Assembly: GCA_039972875.1 (NCBI GenBank)
Contig: JBDWMA010000032.1
Coordinates: 186,001-250,000, forward strand
Length of the DNA stretch: 64,000 nt
Origin: Pseudoruegeria sp039972875
GTDB lineage: Bacteria > Pseudomonadota > Alphaproteobacteria > Rhodobacterales > Rhodobacteraceae
Direction: 5' to 3'
Below the pieces are notes generated by a model that worked only from the letters and a program-made list of their open reading frames with translations, made no database searches and was not told where the DNA came from. Both the position numbers and the translations under genes were made by a program. Of this stretch, positions 1 through 8,213 are shown piece after piece (position 1 is the stretch's first letter; every line of letters begins with the position of its first letter).

Positions 1-237
1 TGGGCATGTTTTGTCCTTTTCAATCCATTGATTGCACAAACTTGCTATCCCAATTGGAAAACAGGAACAACTCCGATCATTTGGAGCAATAATGAACACA
101 TCGAAGGTCCATCTTCTGATCAAAGTTTTAAGGAGCAGGGTCTTTCCTGCGAAGACTGCGGCTTTCGGTTTTTGAGGTCGAGAAAAAATCTGCCGAGAAC
201 AACTCAACACGTATTAGCTTGCCACTCAAAATGCAGA
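1..237. other. left-edge region without a recognisable gene
   Basis: I see no recognisable gene here. An open frame of about 84 codons on the plus strand (28-282) has no recognisable motif and runs into the sat terminator, so I do not call it. The stretch may hold the 5' region of a gene lying outside the window. Confidence 0.5.
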
Positions 238-265
238 AAAGCCCCACCACTTCTGGCAGGGCTTT
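238..265 (-). terminator. intrinsic terminator of the sat-cysC gene
   Basis: Inverted repeat AAAGCCC (238-244) / GGGCTTT (259-265) with a 14-nt loop. On the minus strand the second arm is followed by a short T run. It lies about 20 nt beyond the sat-cysC stop codon. Confidence 0.6.
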
Positions 266-287
266 CCATTTCAATTGGTTGATTGGC

Positions 288-2366
288 TTAAGCGCCGATC
301 AGGCCCATGCCTTCCAGCTTGAGCAGAACTTGCTGTGCGCAGTAATCAACGTCTGTACCAACAGTTTCGATAACCAGTTCTGGGTTAGCCGGAACGTCAT
401 ACGGGTCAGAGATACCTGTGAACTCTTTGATTTTGCCTTCACGCGCCAGTTTATAAAGACCTTTGCGATCGCGCTTTTCACACTCTTCGATGCTTGTCGC
501 AACGTGCACTTCAACGAAAGCACCGAAAGCCTCGATGTCTTCACGAACGGCACGACGGGTTGTTGCGTAAGGTGCAATTGGTGCACAGATCGCGATACCA
601 CCGTTTTTGGTGATCTCGGATGCAACATAACCGATACGGCGAATGTTCAGGTCACGGTGCTCTTTAGAGAAGCCCAGCTCGCTGGATAGGTTTTTCCGAA
701 CCAGGTCGCCATCCAGCAAAGTGGTTGGACGCCCGCCCATTTCCATCAATTTCACCATCAAAGCATTCGCGATGGTGGATTTGCCGGAACCAGAGAACCC
801 AGTGAAGAAAACAGTAAAGCCTTGCTTGGCCCGTGGTGGCTTGGTTTTGCGCAGCTCTTCCACAACCGTTGGGAATGAGAACCACTCAGGGATCTCTAGA
901 CCTTCGGACAGACGACGACGCAGTTCGGTACCGGAAATATTCAGAACAGTAACATTCTCTTTATCTTCGATCTCATCGGCTGGCTCATACTGGGCGCGCT
1001 CTTGCACATAAACCATGTGCTTAAAGTCGACCATTTCGATGCCCATTTCTTCTTGGTGCTTACGGAACAAGTCCTGCGCATCATATGGGCCGTAGAAATC
1101 TTCGCCTTGGCTGTTGTTGCCGGGGCCAGCGTGATCACGACCAACGATAAAGTGAGTCAGACCGTGGTTTTTACGGATCAGGCCGTGCCAAACAGCTTCA
1201 CGTGGGCCCGCCATACGCATGGCAAGGTTCAGCAAAGACATGTGTGTTGTAGACGCAGGATACTGGTCCAGAACAGCTTCGTAGCAACGAACGCGCGTAA
1301 AGTGATCGATGTCGCCTGGTTTACCCATACCAACAACAGGGTGGATCAACAGGTTGGCTTCGGCTTCTTTCGCAGCGCGGAACGTCAGTTCTTGGTGGGC
1401 ACGGTGCAATGGGTTACGTGTTTGGAACGCAACAATTTTGCGCCAGCCCATTTTGCGGAAATACGCACGCAGTTCATTCGGGGATTCGCGACGCGCACGG
1501 AAATCATAGTGAACAGGCTGTTGGATACCAACAACAGGGCCACCAAGATAGATTTTGCCAGCTTGGTTGTGCAGATAGTTTACAGCTGGGTGTGCGGAAT
1601 CATCAGCACCAAAAACCATTTCGGCTTCTTTAGCTTTGTTTGGTTCCCAACGGTCGGTAACCGTCATCGTACCAAGAATAACACCCTCTTGGTCGCGCAG
1701 AGCAATATCCTGCCCCAACTCAACAGAAGCTGCGAACTCTTCGGACACGTCCAGCGTAATTGGCATGGGCCAAAGTTCGCCAGTGGTCAGACGCATTGTT
1801 TCGACAACGCTATCGTAATCAGCTTCGGTTAAAAAACCTTTGAGCGGGTTAAAACCGCCATTCATCAAAAGTTCCAGATCGCAAATCTGACGCGGGGACA
1901 AATCCCAAGATGTCAGATCGGCAGCTTCCATTTTCATCTTCAGAGAAGATTCATACGAAACAAAAAGCTCCGGGATGGGTGCAAGGTTATTTTGCATGTT
2001 ATTGGTCCTATGTTTTAAGGGAATCAGGCCACTTGTAGTGCCCGTAAGCTCTGCATGCAGACGGTCATATTCTGCGAACTTACGGGCGAGAAACTGGTCG
2101 GTCAGCCGGATCTTTTCGGCAGCGCCGCGGGTCGTGAGCACATATTCAAAGCGCCGGCGTTTGTCCGGGCCAGCCCGTTCGTTGATCTTGATCAACCGGA
2201 TCTCTTCTGCGGACCGAAGCAAAGCATTCAGCCGCCCCAAAGAAATACCTAAGGCAGTAGATGTCGACCGCTGAGAGCCTTCAGGCGCTATCTCAAGCTG
2301 CCGCAGAAGGCGAAAAAGGAGGTCCTCCTCCTCTGGCAAATTGGTTTTAGCGGACGTATCCGTCAT
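288..2366 (-). CDS. sat: MarR/EPS-type regulator fused to bifunctional sulfate adenylyltransferase/adenylylsulfate kinase
   Basis: Residues 124-692 form a complete bifunctional enzyme of the usual length (569 aa). The ATP-sulfurylase part has the RNPLHRAH nucleotide-binding motif, and the C-terminal APS kinase has the P-loop GFSGSGKST near residue 525. It makes APS and then PAPS from sulfate and ATP, for sulfur assimilation or sulfation. Residues 1-110 are a winged helix resembling the small MarR family associated with exopolysaccharide loci, joined in frame by a linker of about 13 aa with no stop. An internal ATG at 1997 begins the canonical Sat sequence and has AGGA 8 nt upstream. Separate Sat-CysC may therefore be made as well as, or instead of, a 692-aa fusion. 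Confidence 0.93.
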   Translation of the reverse strand: MTDTSAKTNLPEEEDLLFRLLRQLEIAPEGSQRSTSTALGISLGRLNALLRSAEEIRLIKINERAGPDKRRRFEYVLTTRGAAEKIRLTDQFLARKFAEYDRLHAELTGTTSGLIPLKHRTNNMQNNLAPIPELFVSYESSLKMKMEAADLTSWDLSPRQICDLELLMNGGFNPLKGFLTEADYDSVVETMRLTTGELWPMPITLDVSEEFAASVELGQDIALRDQEGVILGTMTVTDRWEPNKAKEAEMVFGADDSAHPAVNYLHNQAGKIYLGGPVVGIQQPVHYDFRARRESPNELRAYFRKMGWRKIVAFQTRNPLHRAHQELTFRAAKEAEANLLIHPVVGMGKPGDIDHFTRVRCYEAVLDQYPASTTHMSLLNLAMRMAGPREAVWHGLIRKNHGLTHFIVGRDHAGPGNNSQGEDFYGPYDAQDLFRKHQEEMGIEMVDFKHMVYVQERAQYEPADEIEDKENVTVLNISGTELRRRLSEGLEIPEWFSFPTVVEELRKTKPPRAKQGFTVFFTGFSGSGKSTIANALMVKLMEMGGRPTTLLDGDLVRKNLSSELGFSKEHRDLNIRRIGYVASEITKNGGIAICAPIAPYATTRRAVREDIEAFGAFVEVHVATSIEECEKRDRKGLYKLAREGKIKEFTGISDPYDVPANPELVIETVGTDVDYCAQQVLLKLEGMGLIGA

Positions 2367-2385
2367 GGACTTCGACTCTCAGTGT

Positions 2386-2399
2386 GTTCACGAGTGAAC
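2386..2399. promoter_or_regulatory. candidate operator palindrome upstream of the MarR-Sat gene
   Basis: A perfect 14-bp palindrome, GTTCACGAGTGAAC, lies between the predicted -10 box (2404-2409) and the start codon (2366) of the minus-strand gene. MarR proteins often repress from palindromes over the transcription start. Autoregulation by the fused MarR domain is an inference. Confidence 0.45.
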
Positions 2400-2403
2400 G
2401 CAT

Positions 2404-2432
2404 CGCATAAAATACCGCTTCAGCAAAGTCAA
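2404..2432 (-). promoter_or_regulatory. sigma70-type promoter for marR-sat
   Basis: On the minus strand, TTGACT (2432-2427) is separated by 17 nt from TATGCG (2409-2404). The palindrome at 2386-2399 starts 4 nt after the -10 box. This is a visual match only. Confidence 0.5.
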
Positions 2433-2569
2433 AAAAACGGCCATTGGGGGAATATTGCCGATGTGCGCTATTTGTCACGTGATTTGCACATTTCTTAGAC
2501 ACCAGCAAAGACTAGACACTTTGCCGCCAGTCGTCTTCACTAAGTATCCGCCGCCCTGATTGGATCACA

Positions 2570-3769
2570 ATGACCCCGCTTCGCATTCCAAACAAAACTG
2601 CTCGTCATCTATGGCTGTCCTCTCAGGGGTTATCGTCAACTCCCACGGGCCCCCTTGATGTTCTGAACATCATTCGCACGCTAGGCTTCGTACAACTTGA
2701 CACAATCCAAGTGGTCTCTCGTGCGCATCATCATATATTGTGGAGCCGCAACCAAAACTATCGTGAGCCAATGCTAGACCGGCTGCTCGGCCAAAATCGT
2801 ACCATTTTTGAGCATTTTACGCATGATGCATCGGTCATACCCATGGAATTCCTCCCGATGTGGGAACGCCAGTTCAAACGCAAACAGGCACAGCTTGACC
2901 GCGCCGGATGGTACAAGGGATTGCCTGACGCTGCGGCCAGAGAACTTATCAAAACCCGCATTCGGCATGAAGGTCCTCTTTCAACACACGCCTTTGACAC
3001 AAAGATAGACGGCCCAAAAAAAATGTGGGCGCGCCCCCCGCATAAATTAGCGTTGGATTACATGTGGTACAGTGGAGAGTTGGCCACCAGTCATCGCAAA
3101 AATTTCAACAAATACTATGACCTCGCGGAACGTGTATTTCCACACCCTATCGACGCAGGCGGCCTATCAGACCAACAACAAATCAATTGGCTCTGCACGG
3201 CGGCCTTAACGCGCATGGGGTTTGGAGCGCCCGGCGACATTCAACGATATTGGGATGCCGTCACCGCCGCAGAGGTTCGGGATTGGATTGCACGCCCTGG
3301 GACCGCATTGCAGCCTGTCGAATTTGAAACCGCCGATGGGCAATGGATCGCCGCCCATGCTCCTGCAGACATCGAGTCGCGTCTTGCCTCCCTGTCCTCC
3401 CCAACCAAAAGACTGCGCATCCTTAACCCATTTGATCCGGTCATACGGGATAGAAACCGCCTGAGCCGTCTGTTTGGATTTGAGTACCGCATCGAAATGT
3501 TCGTACCCGCCGCTAAACGAATTTGGGGATATTATGTATTTCCAATTCTCGAAGGCGATAAGGTCGTTGGACGCATTGAAATCAAAGCAAACCGAAAAAA
3601 CTCAACATTGAATATCCTTAACTTTTGGCCAGAGGGCAATACACGCTGGACGACCGCACGGCATCAAAAATTAGAGGCTGAATTGGACCGCATGCGTCGC
3701 TTTGTTGGCGTGGATGTTATTGTTTGGGAAGGGCAAAACGCCGACGGATCGAACTCAGTCGCGCACTAG
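2570..3769 (+). CDS. alkX: AlkX/YcaQ-family winged-helix DNA glycosylase
   Basis: A 399-aa protein of the HTH_42/YcaQ family. Characterised members (E. coli YcaQ/AlkX, Streptomyces AlkZ) are DNA glycosylases that unhook interstrand crosslinks or remove bulky alkylated bases. The family's catalytic QxD motif is seen as Q42-L43-D44, followed by the conserved SRAHHHILWSR stretch. Length is normal for the family. It is divergent from the sat gene and has no operon partner. The glycosylase role is inferred from the family. Confidence 0.88.
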   Translation: MTPLRIPNKTARHLWLSSQGLSSTPTGPLDVLNIIRTLGFVQLDTIQVVSRAHHHILWSRNQNYREPMLDRLLGQNRTIFEHFTHDASVIPMEFLPMWERQFKRKQAQLDRAGWYKGLPDAAARELIKTRIRHEGPLSTHAFDTKIDGPKKMWARPPHKLALDYMWYSGELATSHRKNFNKYYDLAERVFPHPIDAGGLSDQQQINWLCTAALTRMGFGAPGDIQRYWDAVTAAEVRDWIARPGTALQPVEFETADGQWIAAHAPADIESRLASLSSPTKRLRILNPFDPVIRDRNRLSRLFGFEYRIEMFVPAAKRIWGYYVFPILEGDKVVGRIEIKANRKNSTLNILNFWPEGNTRWTTARHQKLEAELDRMRRFVGVDVIVWEGQNADGSNSVAH

Positions 3770-3772
3770 TGA

Positions 3773-4665
3773 TTATAAGGTCAATTCACCACGCATGATG
3801 ACCCGCCCCATACCGCCAACCTTGATCCCAGTGATCGCATCACGCGGGCCAAGAGCTTCGACATAACCTTGTCCAGGACGCCCCATCCAGTGGCCTTGTT
3901 CGGCAACAAACTTGGGCCCGGCAATTAATCCATGCCGCCAAAGATAGGCGCCCATACAGCCCGTCGCAGATCCAGTGAAAGGATCCTCAGCGGTGCTGGG
4001 TGGCGCAAGCAATAGTCGGGAAAACGTATCGCCGCTTTGGGTCTCTCCCCCAAAGTCACCAAGAATGGTTCCATCATTTGCGAAAGCGGATGACTATCAA
4101 TTGACCGAAATTCTTGTAGCTTGTCCCTGTTCAGGACAGCCCGCCGTAACGCGTCCTTGGATCTGAGCACGGTAATACAGAACGGAGTTCCCGTTGAGAC
4201 CGTTTGCGGAATACCAACAACATCATCCGCCTGTAATCCATACATCTCAGCGATGAATGCGGGGTCATGTTGTTGACCAAACTCCGGCGCGGCTTGGGTC
4301 ATGGTGATCAATGCCCCGGCATCCGTAGTTTCCACCGCAATCGCCATTACACCAGCCCCAACTTCGAGCGTAAAGTCCGCGCGGCCAAAGGCCAGTGGTA
4401 TCACTCCCCGATCCAACAGCGACGCAACTGTCGCAATGGTCGGATGCCCCGCCATCGGAATCTCTTTGTCTGCCAAATAATAGCGCACACCAAAATCCGC
4501 CACGTCTGACCCGATCAGATAGGCGCACTCCGATAAAGAGGTTTCCCGCACCAGAGCAAGGCGTTCCTCAATGGTTAAAGCAGCGGCCTCATAAACGACA
4601 ACGCAACCGTTCCCACCAAACGGCCGCGTTGTAAAAGCGTCTACCCAGTCAAAACTGTAAGTCAT
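3773..4665 (-). pseudogene. PhzF-family isomerase, frameshifted
   Basis: The N-terminal part, from the ATG at 4665, has the family FGGN motif (residues 17-20) and the conserved glutamate E46 in a SLSECAY context. The C-terminal signature EDPFTGSAT and the rest of the domain lie in another frame (4093-3773). The first frame runs on out of register to a stop at 3925. A one-base indel near 4050-4095 would restore about 297 codons, the usual PhzF length. This is either a decayed gene or a sequencing error. The substrate is unknown. The gene starts 1 nt after the DUF1150 stop, so it is probably co-transcribed with DUF1150-hsp20. Confidence 0.8.
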
Positions 4666-4666
4666 T

Positions 4667-4894
4667 TTAGTGTAGGCTCACCGGCTCAAAGTCATGTTCT
4701 TTGGCCAAAATAAATGCCAAACGGCGACCATCAACCAACGCAAGCTGATCCCCGTCAGAATTGTGGACCGCAACTAAATCTTTGGCGTCCATTGCCTGCT
4801 CCTGCACTTCTTCAGGCAGGTCGTTAATCTCAATTTGGCGAATATAGACGATACGGTCTTTCGCCCCGGATGGGATTTCGAATTCGTGTTCCAT
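4667..4894 (-). CDS. DUF1150 family protein
   Basis: A 75-aa acidic protein matching the alphaproteobacterial DUF1150 family, which is often encoded beside a small heat-shock gene. It lies 11 nt downstream of hsp20 in the same orientation, so it is probably co-transcribed from the heat-shock promoter. It has no signal peptide or membrane segment. Its molecular role is unknown; the neighbourhood suggests a stress or proteostasis accessory function. Confidence 0.85.
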   Translation of the reverse strand: MEHEFEIPSGAKDRIVYIRQIEINDLPEEVQEQAMDAKDLVAVHNSDGDQLALVDGRRLAFILAKEHDFEPVSLH

Positions 4895-4905
4895 GCTCCA
4901 CCTCC

Positions 4906-5319
4906 TCAGGCTTTTGTTATTTCAATCGTTTGTACGATCGTTTCAGGCACTGCGCGACTCAGGTCGATATGCAGGAGGCCATTCTCCATTGCCGCTTCGC
5001 CGACTTCAACACCATCGGCCAAAACAAAACTTTTTTGGAACTGGCGTGCAGCAATGCCACGGTGCAGAAAGATTCGCCCGTCTGAATCATCAGATTGACG
5101 CCCCCGCACAACCAATTGGCGGTCCTCTACAGTGATCGCAAGATCGGCATCAGCAAACCCGGCCACTGCCAAAGTGATTCGATAGCTGTTTTCGCTGGTT
5201 TGCTCTATATTAAACGGTGGGTATCCGTCATTTCCACTTTTTGCGGTGCGTTCAACCAAGCGTTCCAGCTGATCAAACCCCAGCAAAAAGGGATGGGACC
5301 CAAGGGTCAATTTACTCAT
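4906..5319 (-). CDS. Hsp20/alpha-crystallin small heat-shock protein
   Basis: A 137-aa IbpA-type small chaperone. The alpha-crystallin domain spans about residues 35-130, including the family's YRITLAVAGF strand and the late GLLHIDL strand. Small heat-shock proteins hold unfolding proteins for refolding by DnaK/ClpB. The ATG at 5319 was chosen over longer in-frame starts because AAGGA precedes it by about 8 nt and homology begins there. An RpoH-like promoter (5382-5410) lies just upstream. Confidence 0.92.
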   Translation of the reverse strand: MSKLTLGSHPFLLGFDQLERLVERTAKSGNDGYPPFNIEQTSENSYRITLAVAGFADADLAITVEDRQLVVRGRQSDDSDGRIFLHRGIAARQFQKSFVLADGVEVGEAAMENGLLHIDLSRAVPETIVQTIEITKA

Positions 5320-5381
5320 GTGGACGTCCTTTTCAAAGCGACTGTCATGTCTGGGCCCCAATTGGCGACCCGTTGATCTGA

Positions 5382-5410
5382 ATATGGGGCCGATAAACCT
5401 GCTCCGCAAG
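5382..5410 (-). promoter_or_regulatory. RpoH (sigma32-like) heat-shock promoter of hsp20
   Basis: On the minus strand, CTTGCGG (5410-5404) is followed after 14 nt by CCCCATAT (5389-5382), close to the sigma32 consensus CTTGAAA-N11-16-CCCCATNT. The -10 element ends about 62 nt upstream of the hsp20 ATG. Confidence 0.7.
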
Positions 5411-5488
5411 AGATTCGCCCCTATGCGGATGATGCAAAACGGTCTATTTACTGAATTCTGCTGGTACAAAACGGACAATAACGCCTTT

Positions 5489-5707
5489 ATGGATAGCCCC
5501 AAAGAAATGACCCACGAAGAGGTCCTGCGCGTAAAACTTGAGGTGCTGAAACATGAACACCGAGATCTGGATGACGCCATTCACGCACTTCAGGAAAACC
5601 GTCACCCGGATATGTTCACGATAAAACGTCTGAAAAAACAAAAACTCGGCCTCAAAGACAAGATCGCCCGGATCGAAGACGAATTAACGCCTGATATTAT
5701 CGCCTAG
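5489..5707 (+). CDS. DUF465/YdcH-type small coiled-coil protein
   Basis: A short (72 aa) charged helical protein of the DUF465 family. The heptad-rich sequence contains LKHEHRDLDDAIHAL and a later LKKQKLGLKDKI segment, typical of these cytoplasmic coiled coils of unknown function. The ATG at 5507 (MTHEEV) is an equally good start. It is divergent from hsp20 and lies just upstream of purE. Confidence 0.8.
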   Translation: MDSPKEMTHEEVLRVKLEVLKHEHRDLDDAIHALQENRHPDMFTIKRLKKQKLGLKDKIARIEDELTPDIIA

Positions 5708-5781
5708 AAAACTCTGTGCCCATTGCATCGCTTCGGCGTCTGGCTATAGTGCCGCTTTCTTTTTTGACGGGGCAAATGCGA

Positions 5782-6270
5782 ATGACACAACCCAAAGTCG
5801 GCATCATTATGGGCAGCCAAAGCGACTGGCCCACTATGAAACTTGCGGCAGATATTCTTGACGAGCTCGGAATTAAGTACGAGGCAAAAATCGTATCCGC
5901 GCACAGAACCCCTGACCGACTTTGGAGCTATGGAAAAACCGCAGCCGAACGTGGGTTACAGGTGATTATTGCGGGCGCCGGTGGTGCGGCACATTTGCCC
6001 GGAATGATGGCTTCAAAGACACGTATTCCCGTGGTTGGTGTACCCGTTCAAACCAAGGCCTTATCCGGTGTGGATTCGCTGTATTCGATTGTGCAAATGC
6101 CCAAAGGATTCCCTGTGGCGACCATGGCTATTGGCGCGGCTGGTGCCTCAAATGCTGGCTTGATGGCTGCTGGCATTTTGGCCCTGCAAGATAATTCCCT
6201 CGCAAAACGTCTTGATGATTGGCGCGATGCTCTCTCTGACTCTATTCCGGATGAACCAAGTGATGTCTGA
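5782..6270 (+). CDS. purE: N5-carboxyaminoimidazole ribonucleotide mutase
   Basis: A 162-aa class I PurE that converts N5-CAIR to CAIR in de novo purine synthesis. The phosphate-binding MGSQSDWPTM motif and the SAHRTPDRL loop are present, and length is normal. The ATG at 5782 is preferred because GGGG lies 9 nt upstream; another ATG two codons earlier is possible. The 3' end overlaps purK by 8 nt, indicating coupled translation. Confidence 0.95.
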   Translation: MTQPKVGIIMGSQSDWPTMKLAADILDELGIKYEAKIVSAHRTPDRLWSYGKTAAERGLQVIIAGAGGAAHLPGMMASKTRIPVVGVPVQTKALSGVDSLYSIVQMPKGFPVATMAIGAAGASNAGLMAAGILALQDNSLAKRLDDWRDALSDSIPDEPSDV

Positions 6271-7330
6271 CCCTCTCCCCCAAGGTGCAACCATTGGCAT
6301 TCTAGGTGGCGGTCAATTGGGCCGTATGCTCTCTGTTGCGGCGTCTCGCCTCGGCTTCAAAACTCACATCTTTGAACCGGGGACCAACCCTCCCGCCGGT
6401 CAAGTTGCAGATGTTGTAACGACAGCAAAATACACCGACGAATCCGCATTGCTCGCCTTTGCCGATTCTGTTGATGTAATTACCTATGAATTTGAAAATA
6501 TTCCGACATCCGCTTTGGACCTTCTTGAAAGCCGTCGCCCAATACGCCCTAACCGGCGCGCATTGGCTGTCAGCCAAGACCGTATGGATGAAAAAAACTT
6601 TCTCACCCACCTTGGCCTTAAAACCGCGCCCTATGCCAATGTCGAATCCGACGCTGACCTAGACCAAGCAATCGCCAAAATCGGAACACCTGCCATTCTA
6701 AAGACACGCCGATTCGGATATGATGGCAAAGGCCAAGTCCGTCTAACCGCTGCCACGGGGGCAACAGAAAAGTTGGCCGAACTGGCCGGCGCCCCCGCCG
6801 TTCTCGAAGGGTTCGTCAATTTCAGCCACGAAGTATCGATTATCGCGGCTCGAGGCCCGACTGGAGAAGTCGCCTGTTATGATCCCGGTGAAAACATCCA
6901 CAAAGATGGCATCCTTGCAACAACTACGGTTCCCGCTCGACTGTCCCCATCTCAACGCACCGATGCGATATTGATGGCCGCCAACATATTGAATGCACTT
7001 GATTATGTAGGTGTATTGGGAGTCGAACTGTTCGTGACCCAACAGGGGTTAATCGTCAACGAAATCGCCCCACGCGTTCATAATTCAGGCCATTGGACCC
7101 AAAACGGGTGTAGCGTAGATCAATTCGAGCAACACATTCGCGCCGTTACCGGCTGGCCGTTGGGGGATGGCAAACGCCATTCAGATGTTGTGATGGAAAA
7201 CCTGATCGGCGATGACATGGATCGAGTCTCGGAGCTGGCAACGAGAAGCAACACATCACTGCATCTTTACGGAAAATCCGAAATCAAACCGAGTCGAAAA
7301 ATGGGCCATGTTAATCGGATCATTACCTAA
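6263..7330 (+). CDS. purK: N5-carboxyaminoimidazole ribonucleotide synthase
   Basis: A 355-aa ATP-grasp enzyme that makes N5-CAIR from AIR, bicarbonate and ATP, the step before PurE. The N-terminal GILGGGQLGRML nucleotide motif and the conserved KTRRFGYDGKGQ lid, NEIAPRVHNSGHWT and late GHVN segments are visible. The start at 6263 overlaps the purE stop; an in-frame ATG at 6251 is an alternative. It forms a two-gene operon with purE. Confidence 0.96.
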   Translation: MSDPLPQGATIGILGGGQLGRMLSVAASRLGFKTHIFEPGTNPPAGQVADVVTTAKYTDESALLAFADSVDVITYEFENIPTSALDLLESRRPIRPNRRALAVSQDRMDEKNFLTHLGLKTAPYANVESDADLDQAIAKIGTPAILKTRRFGYDGKGQVRLTAATGATEKLAELAGAPAVLEGFVNFSHEVSIIAARGPTGEVACYDPGENIHKDGILATTTVPARLSPSQRTDAILMAANILNALDYVGVLGVELFVTQQGLIVNEIAPRVHNSGHWTQNGCSVDQFEQHIRAVTGWPLGDGKRHSDVVMENLIGDDMDRVSELATRSNTSLHLYGKSEIKPSRKMGHVNRIIT

Positions 7331-7352
7331 CCCCGTGCCCTGAAAAACCGCA

Positions 7353-7374
7353 GTTGCCCCAGTATCGGGGCAAC
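7353..7374 (+). terminator. hairpin after purEK
   Basis: GTTGCCCC (7353-7360) / GGGGCAAC (7367-7374) form an 8-bp GC-rich stem with a 6-nt loop, 22 nt after the purK stop. There is no T run, so it may be a weak terminator or a 3'-end stabiliser. Confidence 0.4.
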
Positions 7375-7466
7375 GTCCGTGTGTCGCCCACAGAACGACC
7401 GTTCAAACTGAAACAATTTTCAGATATTATATTCTTAAGAACCGATACGTTTGAACAAAGATACAT

Positions 7467-7493
7467 CTTGCAATTTCTTGCCACTACCCCCAT
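7467..7493 (+). promoter_or_regulatory. RpoH-like promoter upstream of the cold-shock gene
   Basis: CTTGCAA (7467-7473), 14 nt, then CCCCAT (7488-7493). The layout and spacing match the hsp20 promoter in this window. It would give a 5' leader of about 120 nt before the ATG at 7622. Confidence 0.5.
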
Positions 7494-7621
7494 GTTATTG
7501 CGGTGACGACAGACGTTATTTCTACCCGCCTCCTATTTAAGCAGCCGGTTACGATCTTTAACTACCCTGCTGCACCGACCCATCGCACTACCGCGGATGG
7601 TATTTTATAGGAGATACGGGC

Positions 7622-7828
7622 ATGGCTAACGGCACCGTAAAATGGTTTAACACAACTAAAGGCTACGGCTTTGTAGCACCTGAATCTGGTGGCAAAGACG
7701 TATTTGTTCACATTTCTGCTGTTGAGCGTTCCGGCCTGACCGGTTTGGCTGACAACCAGAAAGTAACATTCGACGTTGAAAACGGTCGTGACGGCCGCGA
7801 AAGCGCTGTAAACCTAGCTCTGGCTTAA
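7622..7828 (+). CDS. cspA: cold-shock protein (CspA family)
   Basis: A 68-aa single cold-shock domain that binds single-stranded RNA and DNA. RNP1 is KGYGFV (residues 13-18) and RNP2 is VFVHI (27-31); it begins with the family-typical GTVKWFN. A TAGGAG Shine-Dalgarno sequence precedes the ATG. It is monocistronic, with a long leader and its own strong terminator. Long leaders are common in this family and can act as temperature-sensing mRNA, which is not shown here. Confidence 0.96.
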   Translation: MANGTVKWFNTTKGYGFVAPESGGKDVFVHISAVERSGLTGLADNQKVTFDVENGRDGRESAVNLALA

Positions 7829-7874
7829 ACCAGACTCGACGGTTTTTCCGTCAAGGTTTTAAAGAATTTGAATG

Positions 7875-7908
7875 CCCTGCCCGAGAAATCGGTGCAGGGT
7901 ATTTTTTT
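7875..7908 (+). terminator. strong intrinsic terminator of cspA
   Basis: CCCTGC-CCGA (7875-7884), a GAAA loop, then TCGG-T-GCAGGG (7889-7899), followed by a TATTTTTTT tract. Confidence 0.85.
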
Positions 7909-8213
7909 GTCACGTGCCCAACTAAGCAATGATGCACCTTAGGGCCATTTGACCTGGAGAATCACATCGACAGTTAGGCTTGTGAAAGGCATTGCTACTA
8001 TCCTAAAGCCATATTGGACGCGTTCAACCTTGGCTCAAACCTACAGCAGTCCACAATTCTTGGGTATTTTCTTTTCGATCGATCCTGATGGCTTCGCAAA
8101 TGCCAACACACAGTACGGATACAGCTCTGGAACTTTCTCGTAAGGCGGCGTAGGTAGATTTTCAGGCAGCACTAAATCGTTGCAACTAAGCCGACTAAAA
8201 GGGTGCCAGTATT
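7909..8213. other. intergenic region before the nonulosonate operon
   Basis: About 300 nt with no recognisable gene. A 64-codon frame (7949-8143) lacks a Shine-Dalgarno sequence and any known motif. The region presumably holds the promoter of the operon starting at 8214, but I see no convincing -35/-10 pair. Confidence 0.4.

Noticed and set aside
28..282. 84-codon open frame at the left edge
   Set aside because: No Shine-Dalgarno sequence, no known motif, and it runs into the sat terminator.
1002..1832. Long open frame antisense to sat
   Set aside because: It mirrors the strongly coding minus-strand Sat sequence and has no family features.
7949..8143. 64-codon frame in the gap before the GT30 gene
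   Set aside because: Weak initiation context and no recognisable domain.
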